Assembly: GCA_902558095.1 (NCBI GenBank) | Contig: CACECP010000007.1 | Span: 1 to 56,415, forward strand | Length of the DNA: 56,415 nt | Direction of reading: 5' to 3' | Source: an uncultured SAR86 cluster bacterium | GTDB taxonomy: Bacteria > Pseudomonadota > Gammaproteobacteria > Magnimaribacterales > D2472 | Shown here: positions 8,892 to 18,070 of the stretch, piece after piece | How positions within the stretch are numbered: position 1 is the stretch's first letter | Layout of the letters: every line of letters begins with the position of its first letter | Position numbers and translations under genes: made by a program | The notes under the pieces: model-generated | Databases searched by the model: none | What the model was told of the DNA's origin: nothing | What the model saw: the letters and a program-made list of their open reading frames with translations, nothing else

Positions 8892-10196
8892 TTATTCAGC
8901 GAAATCTTTACCCTTTGCAGCTTCGACTTCACGCTTATTAGGGTTAACAGATTCTCTGAAGGGCACCTCTACAACCTCAGCTTCTACAGGTTCACCTGAA
9001 TTTACAGAATACTCATCAGGTAATCTTACTAATAACTTTGTCCCTATTTCCGATGAAGACCATGGCACCCATGCAAGTGCAATATTTGTTTCTAGCTCAG
9101 GAGACCACCATGGAGAAGTAACATAACCTATGTCATTTCCCTCTCCATCTGCAACTAACCAAAAGTCAGGTGCATAATCTGTTATTTCTTTCCCTCCAAG
9201 AGTAATTCCAACCATTTTCATTTTAAATGGAGCATTTCCACCATCAATAACATCTCTTTGTCTTTCGAGCTCTTCTTTACCAATATAATCTGACTTTTTA
9301 TTTCTCGGTACCTGATAACTTAAATTAACCTGGAACGGAGAAGTCTCATGATCTAAATCTTGACCCCAAGATAATATACCGGCTGCAATTCTTCTATGAT
9401 GAGCAGGCGCAATAACCATTAGTCCAAATTCTTCACCATCACTAAGAACTTGATTCCAAACTTTTTCAGCATTTTCATGTGCATCACGAACATAAATTTC
9501 ATAACCTTTTTCACCTGTAAATCCTGTCTGGCTAATAACACAATCTGCGCCGTTAATTTGAGTTTCCATTAAGCCATAATATGGAACATCTCTTAATTCT
9601 TCACCTGCCATTTTTGCCATAAGATCTTCGGATAATGGTCCTTGTATTTGTAACGGACAAACATCGATCTCATCAATTTCTACATCATATTTCTTTGTGA
9701 CATTTACGCCTTGTAACCAAAATAAAAGATCACTATCAGAGATAGAAAACCAAAACTCATCTTCAGATAGTCTTAATAATACTGGGTCATTTAATATACC
9801 GCCTTTGTCGTTACATAAAATGGCATATTTACCATGCATGGGTTCAATTTTTGTAGCATCACGAGTAATAACAAAATCCGTAAATGCTTCTGCATCAGGG
9901 CCTTTTACTCTTATTTGTCTTTCAACAGCAACATTCCACATAGTAACCCTATTTACCAGAGCTTCGTACTCAACCATTGCTCCACCATCTTCAGGCTTCA
10001 CATACCCTCTTGGATGATAAATTCTGTTATAAACAGTTGCCCTCCAGCAACCAGCTTCATGTGATAAGTGCCAAAAAGGTGATTTTCTTACACGAGTTGA
10101 TATCAATAACTCAGTAGGTGTTCGACCACTCTGCCTTAAATTTATTGGAACAACTCGATCACTTTGATCAACGCTTGGATGGTTTGGATTAGTCAT
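8892..10196 (-). CDS. GcvT-family aminomethyltransferase, DmdA-like
   Basis: This 434-residue protein belongs to the folate-binding GcvT family, whose members transfer one-carbon units to tetrahydrofolate. Segments WNVAVERQIRVKGPDA, FWFSISDSDLLFWLQG and CPLQIQGP resemble DMSP demethylase DmdA (WDVACERQ, FWLSLADSDLL, SPLAIQGP) more than the glycine-cleavage T protein, judged from memory of those families. It is longer than DmdA (about 370) because of a 50-residue N-terminal extension. No gcvH or gcvP lies nearby, which also argues against a glycine-cleavage role. The ATG follows AGGGGG at good spacing. Whether it demethylates DMSP or another methylated amine or sulfonium is open; DmdA-like paralogues without that activity are common. 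Confidence 0.8.
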   Translation of the reverse strand: MTNPNHPSVDQSDRVVPINLRQSGRTPTELLISTRVRKSPFWHLSHEAGCWRATVYNRIYHPRGYVKPEDGGAMVEYEALVNRVTMWNVAVERQIRVKGPDAEAFTDFVITRDATKIEPMHGKYAILCNDKGGILNDPVLLRLSEDEFWFSISDSDLLFWLQGVNVTKKYDVEIDEIDVCPLQIQGPLSEDLMAKMAGEELRDVPYYGLMETQINGADCVISQTGFTGEKGYEIYVRDAHENAEKVWNQVLSDGEEFGLMVIAPAHHRRIAAGILSWGQDLDHETSPFQVNLSYQVPRNKKSDYIGKEELERQRDVIDGGNAPFKMKMVGITLGGKEITDYAPDFWLVADGEGNDIGYVTSPWWSPELETNIALAWVPWSSSEIGTKLLVRLPDEYSVNSGEPVEAEVVEVPFRESVNPNKREVEAAKGKDFAE

Positions 10197-10331
10197 ATAA
10201 ACCCCCTATTAGTTAATGACAAATTCTTAAATTTATCCAATGATTAAACGACATTTTTTTAACTTTGTAAATCAAAATTTACATAAGGTTTAGCTGAAAA
10301 AAAATATTATCTTTTTGATAGATATTTTTGA

Positions 10332-11357
10332 TCAAATATTTAAAATTTTAGATAGTTCTTCAGCAATTATATTATTAGCTTTTTGAGCAGCTTTGCTAAC
10401 TCTTCCAAATATTAAAAAGCTGTGAGGGAGATGATTAAAACAATAATTAACAACATTATTGCCAGCTTTTTTTAATAAGTCAGCATATTCATTACCCTGA
10501 TCTCTTATAGGATCAAATCCTGCTGTAGCGATTATGGTTGGTGGAAAATTACTTAAATCTTGTTGATATAACGGATTAGCCCAGCGATGATCAATATTAT
10601 GACCATTTGGGAAAACAGTATTTCTAAAAAATTCCATTATTTCAAAGGTCATTGGAAATATATCTGCACAACTTTCTATAGATTTTTGATTTTCAATACT
10701 TGTTGTGACCCATGGATAAATTAAACCTAATGCAGCCGGCTGAACTCCTCCTCTATCACGCAAGTCATGCGCTAGAGTTGCTGAAATCATACCTCCAGCA
10801 CTATCTCCAACTAAAGCTATTAATTCTGGATTAATGTTTAATATGTCTGAATTGATTTGGACATAATCCCACAGAGCAAATGCATCTTCAAACGCAGCAG
10901 GAAATTTATTTTCTGGACATCTTCGATATTCTAAAGAGATAACTTTTGCATTACATTTTTTCGCTAATAATGAACAAAAATAATCATCTGTTTTAGTATC
11001 CATAATTACTAAACCGCCTTGATGAAAAAATAAAATTGCTGGAGCATTTTCTTGATCTACATTTTTTTGATATGTTCTAATTTTCATTTTGCCTGTTGAT
11101 GCGTCTATCTCTTCATTTTTGATTGTTATGCTCGGAATGTTTCTAATGGCTATTTGGTCTAATTTTTTTGTAGCTCTTCTTAACTCCTCGGGTGAAACTA
11201 ATATTTTTTGTTGTTCTTCAGAAATGAGCTTTGTAATAATCTGCATATTTGGATCAAGAGTATTTCCATCAATGATAATTGGGGGTCCTGCTATATATTG
11301 AATTATCTTTTTAGGTAAAACTCTTAATATATCTAAAATTAAGTTTTGAAATTTCAT
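10332..11357 (-). CDS. Alpha/beta hydrolase, hormone-sensitive-lipase type esterase
   Basis: This 341-residue cytoplasmic esterase belongs to bacterial family IV. The nucleophile elbow is GDSAGG near residue 190, followed by DPIRDQG (Asp) and LPHSF (His), completing the triad. The oxyanion-hole motif, normally HGGG, reads HQGG near residue 112, with the YRRCPE.KFPAAFEDA block typical of the family after it. It should hydrolyse short acyl esters; the natural substrate is unknown. It lies between the DmdA-like gene and a small lipoprotein gene, all on the minus strand, separated by gaps of 135 and 31 bases, so cotranscription with the lipoprotein is possible. Confidence 0.87.
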   Translation of the reverse strand: MKFQNLILDILRVLPKKIIQYIAGPPIIIDGNTLDPNMQIITKLISEEQQKILVSPEELRRATKKLDQIAIRNIPSITIKNEEIDASTGKMKIRTYQKNVDQENAPAILFFHQGGLVIMDTKTDDYFCSLLAKKCNAKVISLEYRRCPENKFPAAFEDAFALWDYVQINSDILNINPELIALVGDSAGGMISATLAHDLRDRGGVQPAALGLIYPWVTTSIENQKSIESCADIFPMTFEIMEFFRNTVFPNGHNIDHRWANPLYQQDLSNFPPTIIATAGFDPIRDQGNEYADLLKKAGNNVVNYCFNHLPHSFLIFGRVSKAAQKANNIIAEELSKILNI

Positions 11358-11388
11358 TTAATAAACTAAAAGGAAGGCTTCAAAATAC

Positions 11389-11862
11389 TTAGTCAATCAA
11401 TGATTTAGTCTTAACACAAGTATAGGTATTTACAGTGCCTTGAGGATTTCCTGGATCTCTTATAACTTTAGCTTTTCCAGAAAATTTATCAAATGTAAAC
11501 TTCCATGACATCGAATTCATTGCAGTTATTTCATCATAAGTGTTGTTAAAATCTTCATTAAAATTAAGATCATCGAAAGTAGAAAATGTTATATCTGGTT
11601 CCTTGTTGATTAGTTGAACTGTGCCAATATCTGTCTGAATAGTTAAATGGTAGTCAACATCTGCATAGTTTGTAACAACATCACCATTTACATTTATCTT
11701 CATTGGTATTTTATGCATAACTGGGTCTTTGTCCTTACAAATAAATCTATATATTGAAGCTTTTTCTTGTGCTTTTTCCAGTGATTTTTCTTGTTCTTCT
11801 TCTTGTTTTCCAGAACATCCTACAATTCCAATAACAAGCATTAATGCTATAAATTTTTTCAT
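11389..11862 (-). CDS. Small lipoprotein of unknown function
   Basis: The 157-residue product starts with a lipoprotein signal, MKKFIALMLVIGIVGC, with the lipobox cysteine at residue 16, so it should be lipid-anchored after cleavage. A short Glu/Lys-rich linker (about 19-36) precedes a beta-rich domain with regularly alternating residues and two further cysteines near residues 42 and 150, which could form a disulfide. No family is recognised. The gene precedes the HSL-type esterase on the same strand. Confidence 0.7.
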   Translation of the reverse strand: MKKFIALMLVIGIVGCSGKQEEEQEKSLEKAQEKASIYRFICKDKDPVMHKIPMKINVNGDVVTNYADVDYHLTIQTDIGTVQLINKEPDITFSTFDDLNFNEDFNNTYDEITAMNSMSWKFTFDKFSGKAKVIRDPGNPQGTVNTYTCVKTKSLID

Positions 11863-12031
11863 ACTTCAATAATGCCATATTCGCATTTGTTTATAAACAT
11901 ACAATTTCTTTCAACTGTTCAAAAACTGTTATCGCTTTGATATAGTAATTTTATGGAAAACTAGATTGTATTATGTGTAATTAAGGGTTAGAGGATATCG
12001 TAGAAGTTAATAACTAAAGGTATATAAAAAT

Positions 12032-13918
12032 ATGATGAGATATCTATATTCACTTCTATTACTAGTCTCAATTGTATCTTTTTTATTGCCATTCACATAT
12101 GACCTCGGATTAATTAACTTTTTTAGCGAAGAATTTTTAAATAAATACAAGAATTATCTTCCTAATTTAGTTTTTTTTATTTTTATAATAAGTTTCTCAG
12201 CTTTTCTATATTTATTTAGCAAAGATCGGGTGATCTTAATCAAATTTTCGAATACTATCCAGAATAAGCTTTTGAAATTTGGCTCAAATAAGATTAATGA
12301 CATTAATGAATTAACCTACTTACTTCTTATATCCATTATTTTTTCATTAATCTATATGATATTTTTTGAAAAAACTATTTTTGAGTGGTCTACAATAAGT
12401 GAAATTCCAATTCTTATTAGACTTCAAGATCCTAATTACCTTACAAATGACTTTTTTACTAACTCAATTACTGAGTCTCCAAAAATAATATTTGGTCATC
12501 TTATTAATTACTTAAACTTTTTTGGCATCTCCTGGTTAACAGCTTTATATTTCTTAAAAGTTGCTTCCGTAATTTTAATACCACTATTACTCTTTAAGAC
12601 TTATAAGAATATTTCTAATTTATGGTTCTCAGATGAATTAAAAATTAAATATAGGGGGCTAATAAATCAGTCAATATTTATACTTTCTTTTGGTCTTATA
12701 GGACTTTTCCAGCTTTTCCCACAAATGTTTCCTTTTGGCTGGGGAGCAATGGAACTAACTTACTCAATTGATCCTATGAAAGCTGCATTCACTTTTGGAT
12801 TACTTTTTATGTGTACTTATTCCTCAAGAAATAATTATCCCTTTTTAATACCATTGATTCTTCTTTTTATTACTAGCATTCTTCATCCCGTAATTGGAAT
12901 GTCTATATTTATGATCAGTCTCCTTTTTATTTTCTTTGTGCAAATAAGTACTATAAAAATAAGAGAGTCTGTCATTCTTGCATTATTTGGCATTATTTTT
13001 CCTGGTCTTTTGATGTTGGTTTTGTTTGATAATACTTCCTTTTTATCATCATATGAGTTTCTAGATATCTATATTAAATTAAGGCATCCACACCATTATT
13101 TATCATCAGAAATATTAAATATTTATACTTTAATGTGGATTTTTTTATTGTTTATACCAATATATTTATCTAATTTGATTAGAGATCGAAAGCTTGTGAT
13201 CCTATCAATTTTAGTATTTATATCAATAATTAGTTCAGTATTGATGCAATTTGTTTTTACTGAAATATTCCCCAGTAAATTAATAATGAAAATTGGGCCT
13301 ACAAGGTTTACATCATTTTGCTCAATTATGCTTTCAATTAATCTGATTATTTTGGTACCTAGTTTATTTGAATATATAAATAATAAGAAATATAAAAAAA
13401 GCTTTTTTTATCAAATTACTAAACTATTTTCGGTGTATATTTCCTACTATAGTTTCAAATTACAAGAATTCCTTAGACCTAAATTAATTCAATTGGCATG
13501 TATACCTTTGCTTATCTTTTTTGTTTTTGGGTTAACATTTGATAATAAAATTAATAATTATATTGATAGCTCAGATTTAGAAATAACGAATTGGATTAAG
13601 AATAATACAACCAAAGATGACGTGATTTTTTCACCTGAATTTGATCCTTTTCTTGTAAGAATAATATCTGAAAGATCGATTTATGCAGATTTTTCATTTC
13701 CTTTCTCAGAGAGATATATGAAAGAATTCTCTGATAGGTATAAATTTTATCTAGAATCAAAAAATATAAAGATCAGTGATTACGAGTGTTTTAAAAATTC
13801 AAAAAAACAAATCAATTATATTATTTTAAGCAATAGGCTAAGAGATAAAATTAAACCAATATTTTCTAATGAGTTATGGTCAATATATGATGCTCGGGTT
13901 ATTTACTGTGCTAATTAA
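12032..13918 (+). CDS. Large polytopic membrane protein, GT-C-like, unknown function
   Basis: This 628-residue protein has about 12-14 predicted membrane segments filling residues 5-500 and a soluble C-terminal domain of about 110 residues. That tail contains ITNWIKNNTTKDDVIFSPE, a pattern common after the membrane part of GT-C-fold glycosyltransferases and related uncharacterised proteins, where the tail faces the periplasm. No catalytic motif is certain: an early ...SIDPMKAAFTF loop and a ...ILHPVIGMS segment are the only polar patches inside the membrane region. ATG codons at 12032 and 12035 are both possible. Its 3' end overlaps the convergent kinase gene of the glycan operon by eight bases, which suggests but does not prove a role in the same surface process. 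Confidence 0.7.
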   Translation: MMRYLYSLLLLVSIVSFLLPFTYDLGLINFFSEEFLNKYKNYLPNLVFFIFIISFSAFLYLFSKDRVILIKFSNTIQNKLLKFGSNKINDINELTYLLLISIIFSLIYMIFFEKTIFEWSTISEIPILIRLQDPNYLTNDFFTNSITESPKIIFGHLINYLNFFGISWLTALYFLKVASVILIPLLLFKTYKNISNLWFSDELKIKYRGLINQSIFILSFGLIGLFQLFPQMFPFGWGAMELTYSIDPMKAAFTFGLLFMCTYSSRNNYPFLIPLILLFITSILHPVIGMSIFMISLLFIFFVQISTIKIRESVILALFGIIFPGLLMLVLFDNTSFLSSYEFLDIYIKLRHPHHYLSSEILNIYTLMWIFLLFIPIYLSNLIRDRKLVILSILVFISIISSVLMQFVFTEIFPSKLIMKIGPTRFTSFCSIMLSINLIILVPSLFEYINNKKYKKSFFYQITKLFSVYISYYSFKLQEFLRPKLIQLACIPLLIFFVFGLTFDNKINNYIDSSDLEITNWIKNNTTKDDVIFSPEFDPFLVRIISERSIYADFSFPFSERYMKEFSDRYKFYLESKNIKISDYECFKNSKKQINYIILSNRLRDKIKPIFSNELWSIYDARVIYCAN

Positions 13919-15248
13919 TATTATTGAGAATGCGGCATCCATTTAAAGCTAACATAGCCACTTTGCTTTTATTTTCCGAGTGAAGTGGTAGCATGCTTAA
14001 AAATAAAGAAGCTTCTACTATTTTTATTAATTCGTAATCAAGTCCAAAATTTTCTGATAAAGATTTCAGTCCTTTTGAAAAAGAAATATTTTCATCACCT
14101 TTGAAATTAACCTTTATATTTAAACTTTCTTCAAATCTCATATCTGCAAATCCATTAATTATTTTGTCATAATTCCCATTAATTGAATGAGAAAGCTTTG
14201 CGAAGTCATAATATATGCTTCTAACTGACTCATTAAATGATCCACCTCTTGGGTCTATTAAAACAATTCTATCAAAATTCTCTGAAGCCAAGATATTTGA
14301 TAAGCAAAGATCTCCATGAGAAAAAATAGAGCCATCATCGATAATGCTTTTTTTTCTATTTTTTAATATCTTTAAAAGCTTATCAAAGTTATCTTCCAGG
14401 CTACCAAGATTTTGAAATTTAAATATCTCCTCTAATTCAATAAAGGTTTTACTTTTTTTAAAATCATTTATTCTTTCTAAAGTCTTTGAATAAATAAAAT
14501 TAAATTCATCGCCAGTTCTTTTAAAGCTAATATTTTTAGATATATCAAAATATCTTTTTAATTCATCAAAAAACCTTTGGGTTTCAGCCTCTGATATTTT
14601 TCCATTTAAGAATCTTCTTGAAACGTCAAGGTAGCCAATCTTAGGCATAGCATATTGAGCTCCATCTTTGTTCAAAGCAAAGTTATTTGCTGAAATAAAA
14701 TATTTTTTCATTTGATCAGGTACTGAATTTAGAAATTCATATTCTTTTTTAAGTTTATCAACTTTTTCAGACTTCTTGATATATTCATCTTCAACTTTAA
14801 AAATTTGGTTAAAATATCTGGTGTCAAAATCTTCATCTATAATTGATTGAAAAGATTTAAGATCAGAAATTCTTTCCAATGAATCATTCAGAGCATTTTC
14901 AGTGTTTTTAAACTTTTCTATGTCTGAGAACTTTCCTTTAAAAATATATGAATCCTTATTACCCCAGAGAAAGGGAGAGATGGAATACAAAATTTTTTCA
15001 AGGAAAAGTTTTTGGTTGTCATAACTCTTAAATAATATGTCTGAACACCAAAAAATTCCCTTTTCATTTTTTAAACTTTGAACATCTTCAATATTACAAT
15101 ATTGGAATCTAAAGTTGCTATCTAGGGAATCTCTTAGTCTATCATTTAGAGTTTGACTCTTATAGATTATTTCTGAATGAAAATTGCATTTTAAAGAGCT
15201 TCTAAGCTCACTATTTCTAATAGGGGTATCTATATAAAAAAATTTCAT
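13911..15248 (-). CDS. APH-fold kinase of a surface-glycan operon
   Basis: This 445-residue protein ends in an aminoglycoside-phosphotransferase/choline-kinase-like domain: the catalytic loop HGDLCLSNIL near residue 310 and the metal-binding IDPRG near residue 330. The first 250 residues are rich in Lys and Glu with predicted helices and do not match a family I recognise; they may include the kinase N-lobe. Such kinases phosphorylate a hydroxyl on a small molecule (choline, ethanolamine, sugar). It is the last gene of the four-gene minus-strand operon, starting at the base where the HAD-glycosyltransferase gene ends. Next to a LicC-like nucleotidyltransferase it may provide the phosphorylated substrate, as LicA does for phosphocholine; this is inference. 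Confidence 0.72.
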   Translation of the reverse strand: MKFFYIDTPIRNSELRSSLKCNFHSEIIYKSQTLNDRLRDSLDSNFRFQYCNIEDVQSLKNEKGIFWCSDILFKSYDNQKLFLEKILYSISPFLWGNKDSYIFKGKFSDIEKFKNTENALNDSLERISDLKSFQSIIDEDFDTRYFNQIFKVEDEYIKKSEKVDKLKKEYEFLNSVPDQMKKYFISANNFALNKDGAQYAMPKIGYLDVSRRFLNGKISEAETQRFFDELKRYFDISKNISFKRTGDEFNFIYSKTLERINDFKKSKTFIELEEIFKFQNLGSLEDNFDKLLKILKNRKKSIIDDGSIFSHGDLCLSNILASENFDRIVLIDPRGGSFNESVRSIYYDFAKLSHSINGNYDKIINGFADMRFEESLNIKVNFKGDENISFSKGLKSLSENFGLDYELIKIVEASLFLSMLPLHSENKSKVAMLALNGCRILNNIN

Positions 15249-16300
15249 TACTTATGAGATCCTTTTGAGAAAACCATTGCATAAGACAAATATCTTAAAA
15301 ATATTTTTACCCATTTAAGAAAATTCTTATTCCAGGATGATGAACCATATTGTCGTTTCTTTTCAATTATTGGAATTGCCTTAAAATTATCTTCAAACAT
15401 TCTATATAGTGCAAAATCTATACAAAAATCTGATGGTAAATCACGTATATTTTTAATCATCGATTTTCTTAAAATTTTTGGTTGGCCGTTGAAATCACCT
15501 ATTTTTTTAAAACTAATAATGCTTAATAATAGTCTTAGGATAGACGAACAAATATTGTTGATTAAAGAACGATTGAGCCTAATTGGAATAATGGCATTTG
15601 TGTCTTCATTTAGCATATCCAAATTAGACATAATAAAATTATATGTATTGAATTGACCGTCAGCATGATTGATTATTACGAAATCAGAGGTTGAAGCCAA
15701 GAGACCTTCTTTTACTCCATTTCCGTAACCAATATTATTTTTTATATTAATAATTTTTACTTTTTTATCGTTTTGTGAAATTTTTTTGAAAGTTTTATTG
15801 CTTCCGTCATTAGAACCATTATTAATAAATATATAATTTTTTATATCGATAATTCTTTCAAGTAATTTTGTGTCTCTGTAGGTCTTTAAAATATTTTCTT
15901 CTTCATTGAAAAATGGAATGACTATATCAAAAGATTTTCTAAAGAATGGGCCAGAAAATCTAAAAATAAATTCTTCTAAAGATAGATTTCTATCATCAAC
16001 ATACCATCCGTTTTTACCTGCCCATGGCTTGCCAAAAATAATCTCATCATAATGTACGTTTTTCTCATTTAGCCATTCAATAGCGAGCGGCTTTGTAATT
16101 GAATTTATTTTTTCTATATTTTTATCAAATGAGTTCATATTTCTGGCAGAAAAAATAGTAATATTAATTGATTCTTCCTTTGCAAGATTTATAGCTTTTA
16201 AGATTTCTTTATTAACATCTTTTCTTGAATAGTCATCGCTAGATTCATCTACCGTAATAGTATTATCTAAGTCAATTATAATTTTATCTTTTTGATTCAT
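15248..16300 (-). CDS. HAD phosphatase fused to a family 2 glycosyltransferase
   Basis: This 350-residue two-domain protein has residues 1-110 as a small HAD phosphatase: DLDNT (nucleophile Asp10 and Asp12), FSARN (Ser51), KPW (Lys91) and VDD (102-103). Residues 123-350 form a GT2 domain beginning FDIVIPFFNEEEN, with the donor-binding NNGSNDGS, an HADGQF metal-site loop and FNGQPKILR, as in dolichol-phosphate-mannose-synthase-like enzymes. No C-terminal membrane helices are obvious apart from a hydrophobic patch near residue 250. The fusion suggests a phosphatase step and glycosyl transfer on the same intermediate. It sits between flippase-like and kinase genes with gaps of six bases and a one-base overlap. 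Confidence 0.82.
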   Translation of the reverse strand: MNQKDKIIIDLDNTITVDESSDDYSRKDVNKEILKAINLAKEESINITIFSARNMNSFDKNIEKINSITKPLAIEWLNEKNVHYDEIIFGKPWAGKNGWYVDDRNLSLEEFIFRFSGPFFRKSFDIVIPFFNEEENILKTYRDTKLLERIIDIKNYIFINNGSNDGSNKTFKKISQNDKKVKIINIKNNIGYGNGVKEGLLASTSDFVIINHADGQFNTYNFIMSNLDMLNEDTNAIIPIRLNRSLINNICSSILRLLLSIISFKKIGDFNGQPKILRKSMIKNIRDLPSDFCIDFALYRMFEDNFKAIPIIEKKRQYGSSSWNKNFLKWVKIFLRYLSYAMVFSKGSHK

Positions 16301-16306
16301 CTTGAA

Positions 16307-17263
16307 CTAATTCTTCTTTGAGTTTAGTAATGTTATAAAAAAAAGAATACCTGAAACTGTTATTGCAGTACCAAAAATATATATGTTGTAAGCAAAAGAA
16401 TAATTTATAAGGCTATCGAAACCTATAGATATTCCTATTAAATAAAATGCTAACTGTACGCCGCCGTATCCGGCTGGCCCATTTGGTAAAAGTGAAGATA
16501 ATGCAATACAGATTGCTAGAAAAACCATAATCAAAATATCTAACTCTAAAAAGCGAAATAGTATGTAAAAGACTAGAATTTCCAGGGTCCATATTACTAT
16601 TGTTATTAAAATGCACGAGGATAGTTTTGATGTAAAAATTTCTTTAGTTTTTTTAAGTATTTTTATAAAACGAGAGGTATTTATAATAATAGCTAGTGTT
16701 GTTCTTGTTGTTTGCTTTGATAAAAATATTTTATGTATTACAGCCAAGAATTCTTCAAGCGAAAAGTACATTAATAATATTATAAGTAGCAATATGGATG
16801 TCGTTGTTATGACTGGATTTAAGATTTCTAATTGAATGTCAGAAAAAATTGTTGCTATAAAGAGAATTGAAGCTATGAATATAATGTCCAAAAGTCTTTC
16901 ACAAACAAGAATTACAAAAGAATTAGTATAAGAACTAAAGAATTTCTTAAATACGATTACTCTGTAGCTTTCACCCATTCTAAATGGGACCATTAAATTG
17001 ACACCGTTTGCTTTTATCTGCTCTATACATAGCTCTCTTATACTAATTGTTGGATTAGGACTAAGTAACAGCAATCTCATAACTCTAAATAAATGAGAAA
17101 GAAAATATAAGAAGATAGCTAACAATATCGAAAATACTGATAATTCTGATGTTACTTTTTTAATTTCATCTATATCAGAATGAATAAGACTTGTGACATA
17201 TAGCATTGTTGCAATGCCTAATATGAAAAGGAAAATTTTATTAAAATATTTAGGAATCTTCAT
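16307..17263 (-). CDS. Flippase-like integral membrane protein (LPG-synthase TM family)
   Basis: This 318-residue protein has about eight predicted membrane helices. It shows the family marks of the UPF0104/lysylphosphatidylglycerol-synthase transmembrane domain: an early Arg-containing segment (HLFRVMRLLLL), an N-terminal-half RMGESYRVIVFKKFF loop, and near the C-terminus LPNGPAGYGGVQLAFY. Members are proposed to move or use lipid-linked substrates and are often found in glycan clusters as AglD-like proteins. It overlaps the upstream nucleotidyltransferase gene by four bases (ATGA). Together with the GT2 partner it probably handles a polyprenyl-linked sugar; that role is inferred from context. 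Confidence 0.8.
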   Translation of the reverse strand: MKIPKYFNKIFLFILGIATMLYVTSLIHSDIDEIKKVTSELSVFSILLAIFLYFLSHLFRVMRLLLLSPNPTISIRELCIEQIKANGVNLMVPFRMGESYRVIVFKKFFSSYTNSFVILVCERLLDIIFIASILFIATIFSDIQLEILNPVITTTSILLLIILLMYFSLEEFLAVIHKIFLSKQTTRTTLAIIINTSRFIKILKKTKEIFTSKLSSCILITIVIWTLEILVFYILFRFLELDILIMVFLAICIALSSLLPNGPAGYGGVQLAFYLIGISIGFDSLINYSFAYNIYIFGTAITVSGILFFITLLNSKKN

Positions 17264-18018
17264 ATATTTAAATGATTTTTATATTCATCTGGTGTGCCTA
17301 AGATAATTGTTTTAGTCATATCATCCTCGATGTTAGCCTTTATTTTTATATTATTGTTAATCATGTTTTTATAGATATCACTTATATATATTTCATTATT
17401 CTGATTCTGAATCATTTGCTTATATTGCTCTGAATAAATTTTAGAGCTAGAAAAAACATACAGTCCTGATGTTGCATTATTAGATATTACAATCTTTTCT
17501 TTAATATCTGTAATAAAGTTATCTTTATCTACGGTCACATAACTATAGTTTTTTTTACTCGAGTTAAAGCAATCAATGACTCCATGAGCACCTTCATCAA
17601 TAATATTAATTAGTTCTTCTAAATTCCTAGACTTAAGTATCGTATCTCCATTAAAAAAAATAATTGGTTTTGTTGAATAAAATTCTGAATTGTTCTTTTT
17701 AATATAATCTGTAGCAATATATGCAGTCTCTGCTTGTCCGCGAGTATCATTTATGTATTGCAAATCAAAATCAAGACTTAATTTAGATATAGAACTTTGA
17801 AGAGCATTTTTATATTTCTCATCTCTTTTATTACATAAAAACTTTACTTTTGTAGCTTTATTAAATTTAAAAGAGGAAATAATTTCTTCAATTATTGTTG
17901 ATTCATTAAGTTTATAATCCAGCAGGTATTTAGGTATTTTATAGTCTGCTTCTTTAAAGCGACTTCCCAATCCGGCAAGACAAAAAACAAAATAATAATC
18001 TTTATTTTTTATATTCAT
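17260..18018 (-). CDS. Sugar- or choline-phosphate nucleotidyltransferase (LicC-like)
   Basis: This 252-residue cytoplasmic enzyme has the nucleotidyltransferase fold. The signature AGLGSRF...KIPKYLL near residues 15-32 binds the NTP phosphates, and NGDT near residue 125 supplies the metal-binding Asp. It joins a phosphorylated sugar or alcohol to a nucleotide to make an activated donor. Its length and the IPKYLL form resemble the capsule and LicC-type cytidylyltransferases. It is the first gene of the operon, starting about 50 bases downstream of the tRNA-like remnant. The exact substrate cannot be read from the sequence. Confidence 0.78.
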   Translation of the reverse strand: MNIKNKDYYFVFCLAGLGSRFKEADYKIPKYLLDYKLNESTIIEEIISSFKFNKATKVKFLCNKRDEKYKNALQSSISKLSLDFDLQYINDTRGQAETAYIATDYIKKNNSEFYSTKPIIFFNGDTILKSRNLEELINIIDEGAHGVIDCFNSSKKNYSYVTVDKDNFITDIKEKIVISNNATSGLYVFSSSKIYSEQYKQMIQNQNNEIYISDIYKNMINNNIKIKANIEDDMTKTIILGTPDEYKNHLNI

Positions 18019-18070
18019 AAAAGATTAACATTATAATAGAGTTAATCTTTTAAGGAAGTCTTTAAAATAA

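Noticed and set aside
8892-10196. Glycine cleavage system T protein
   Set aside because: Motifs resemble DmdA more, and gcvH and gcvP are absent from the neighbourhood; kept as GcvT family without the gcvT name.
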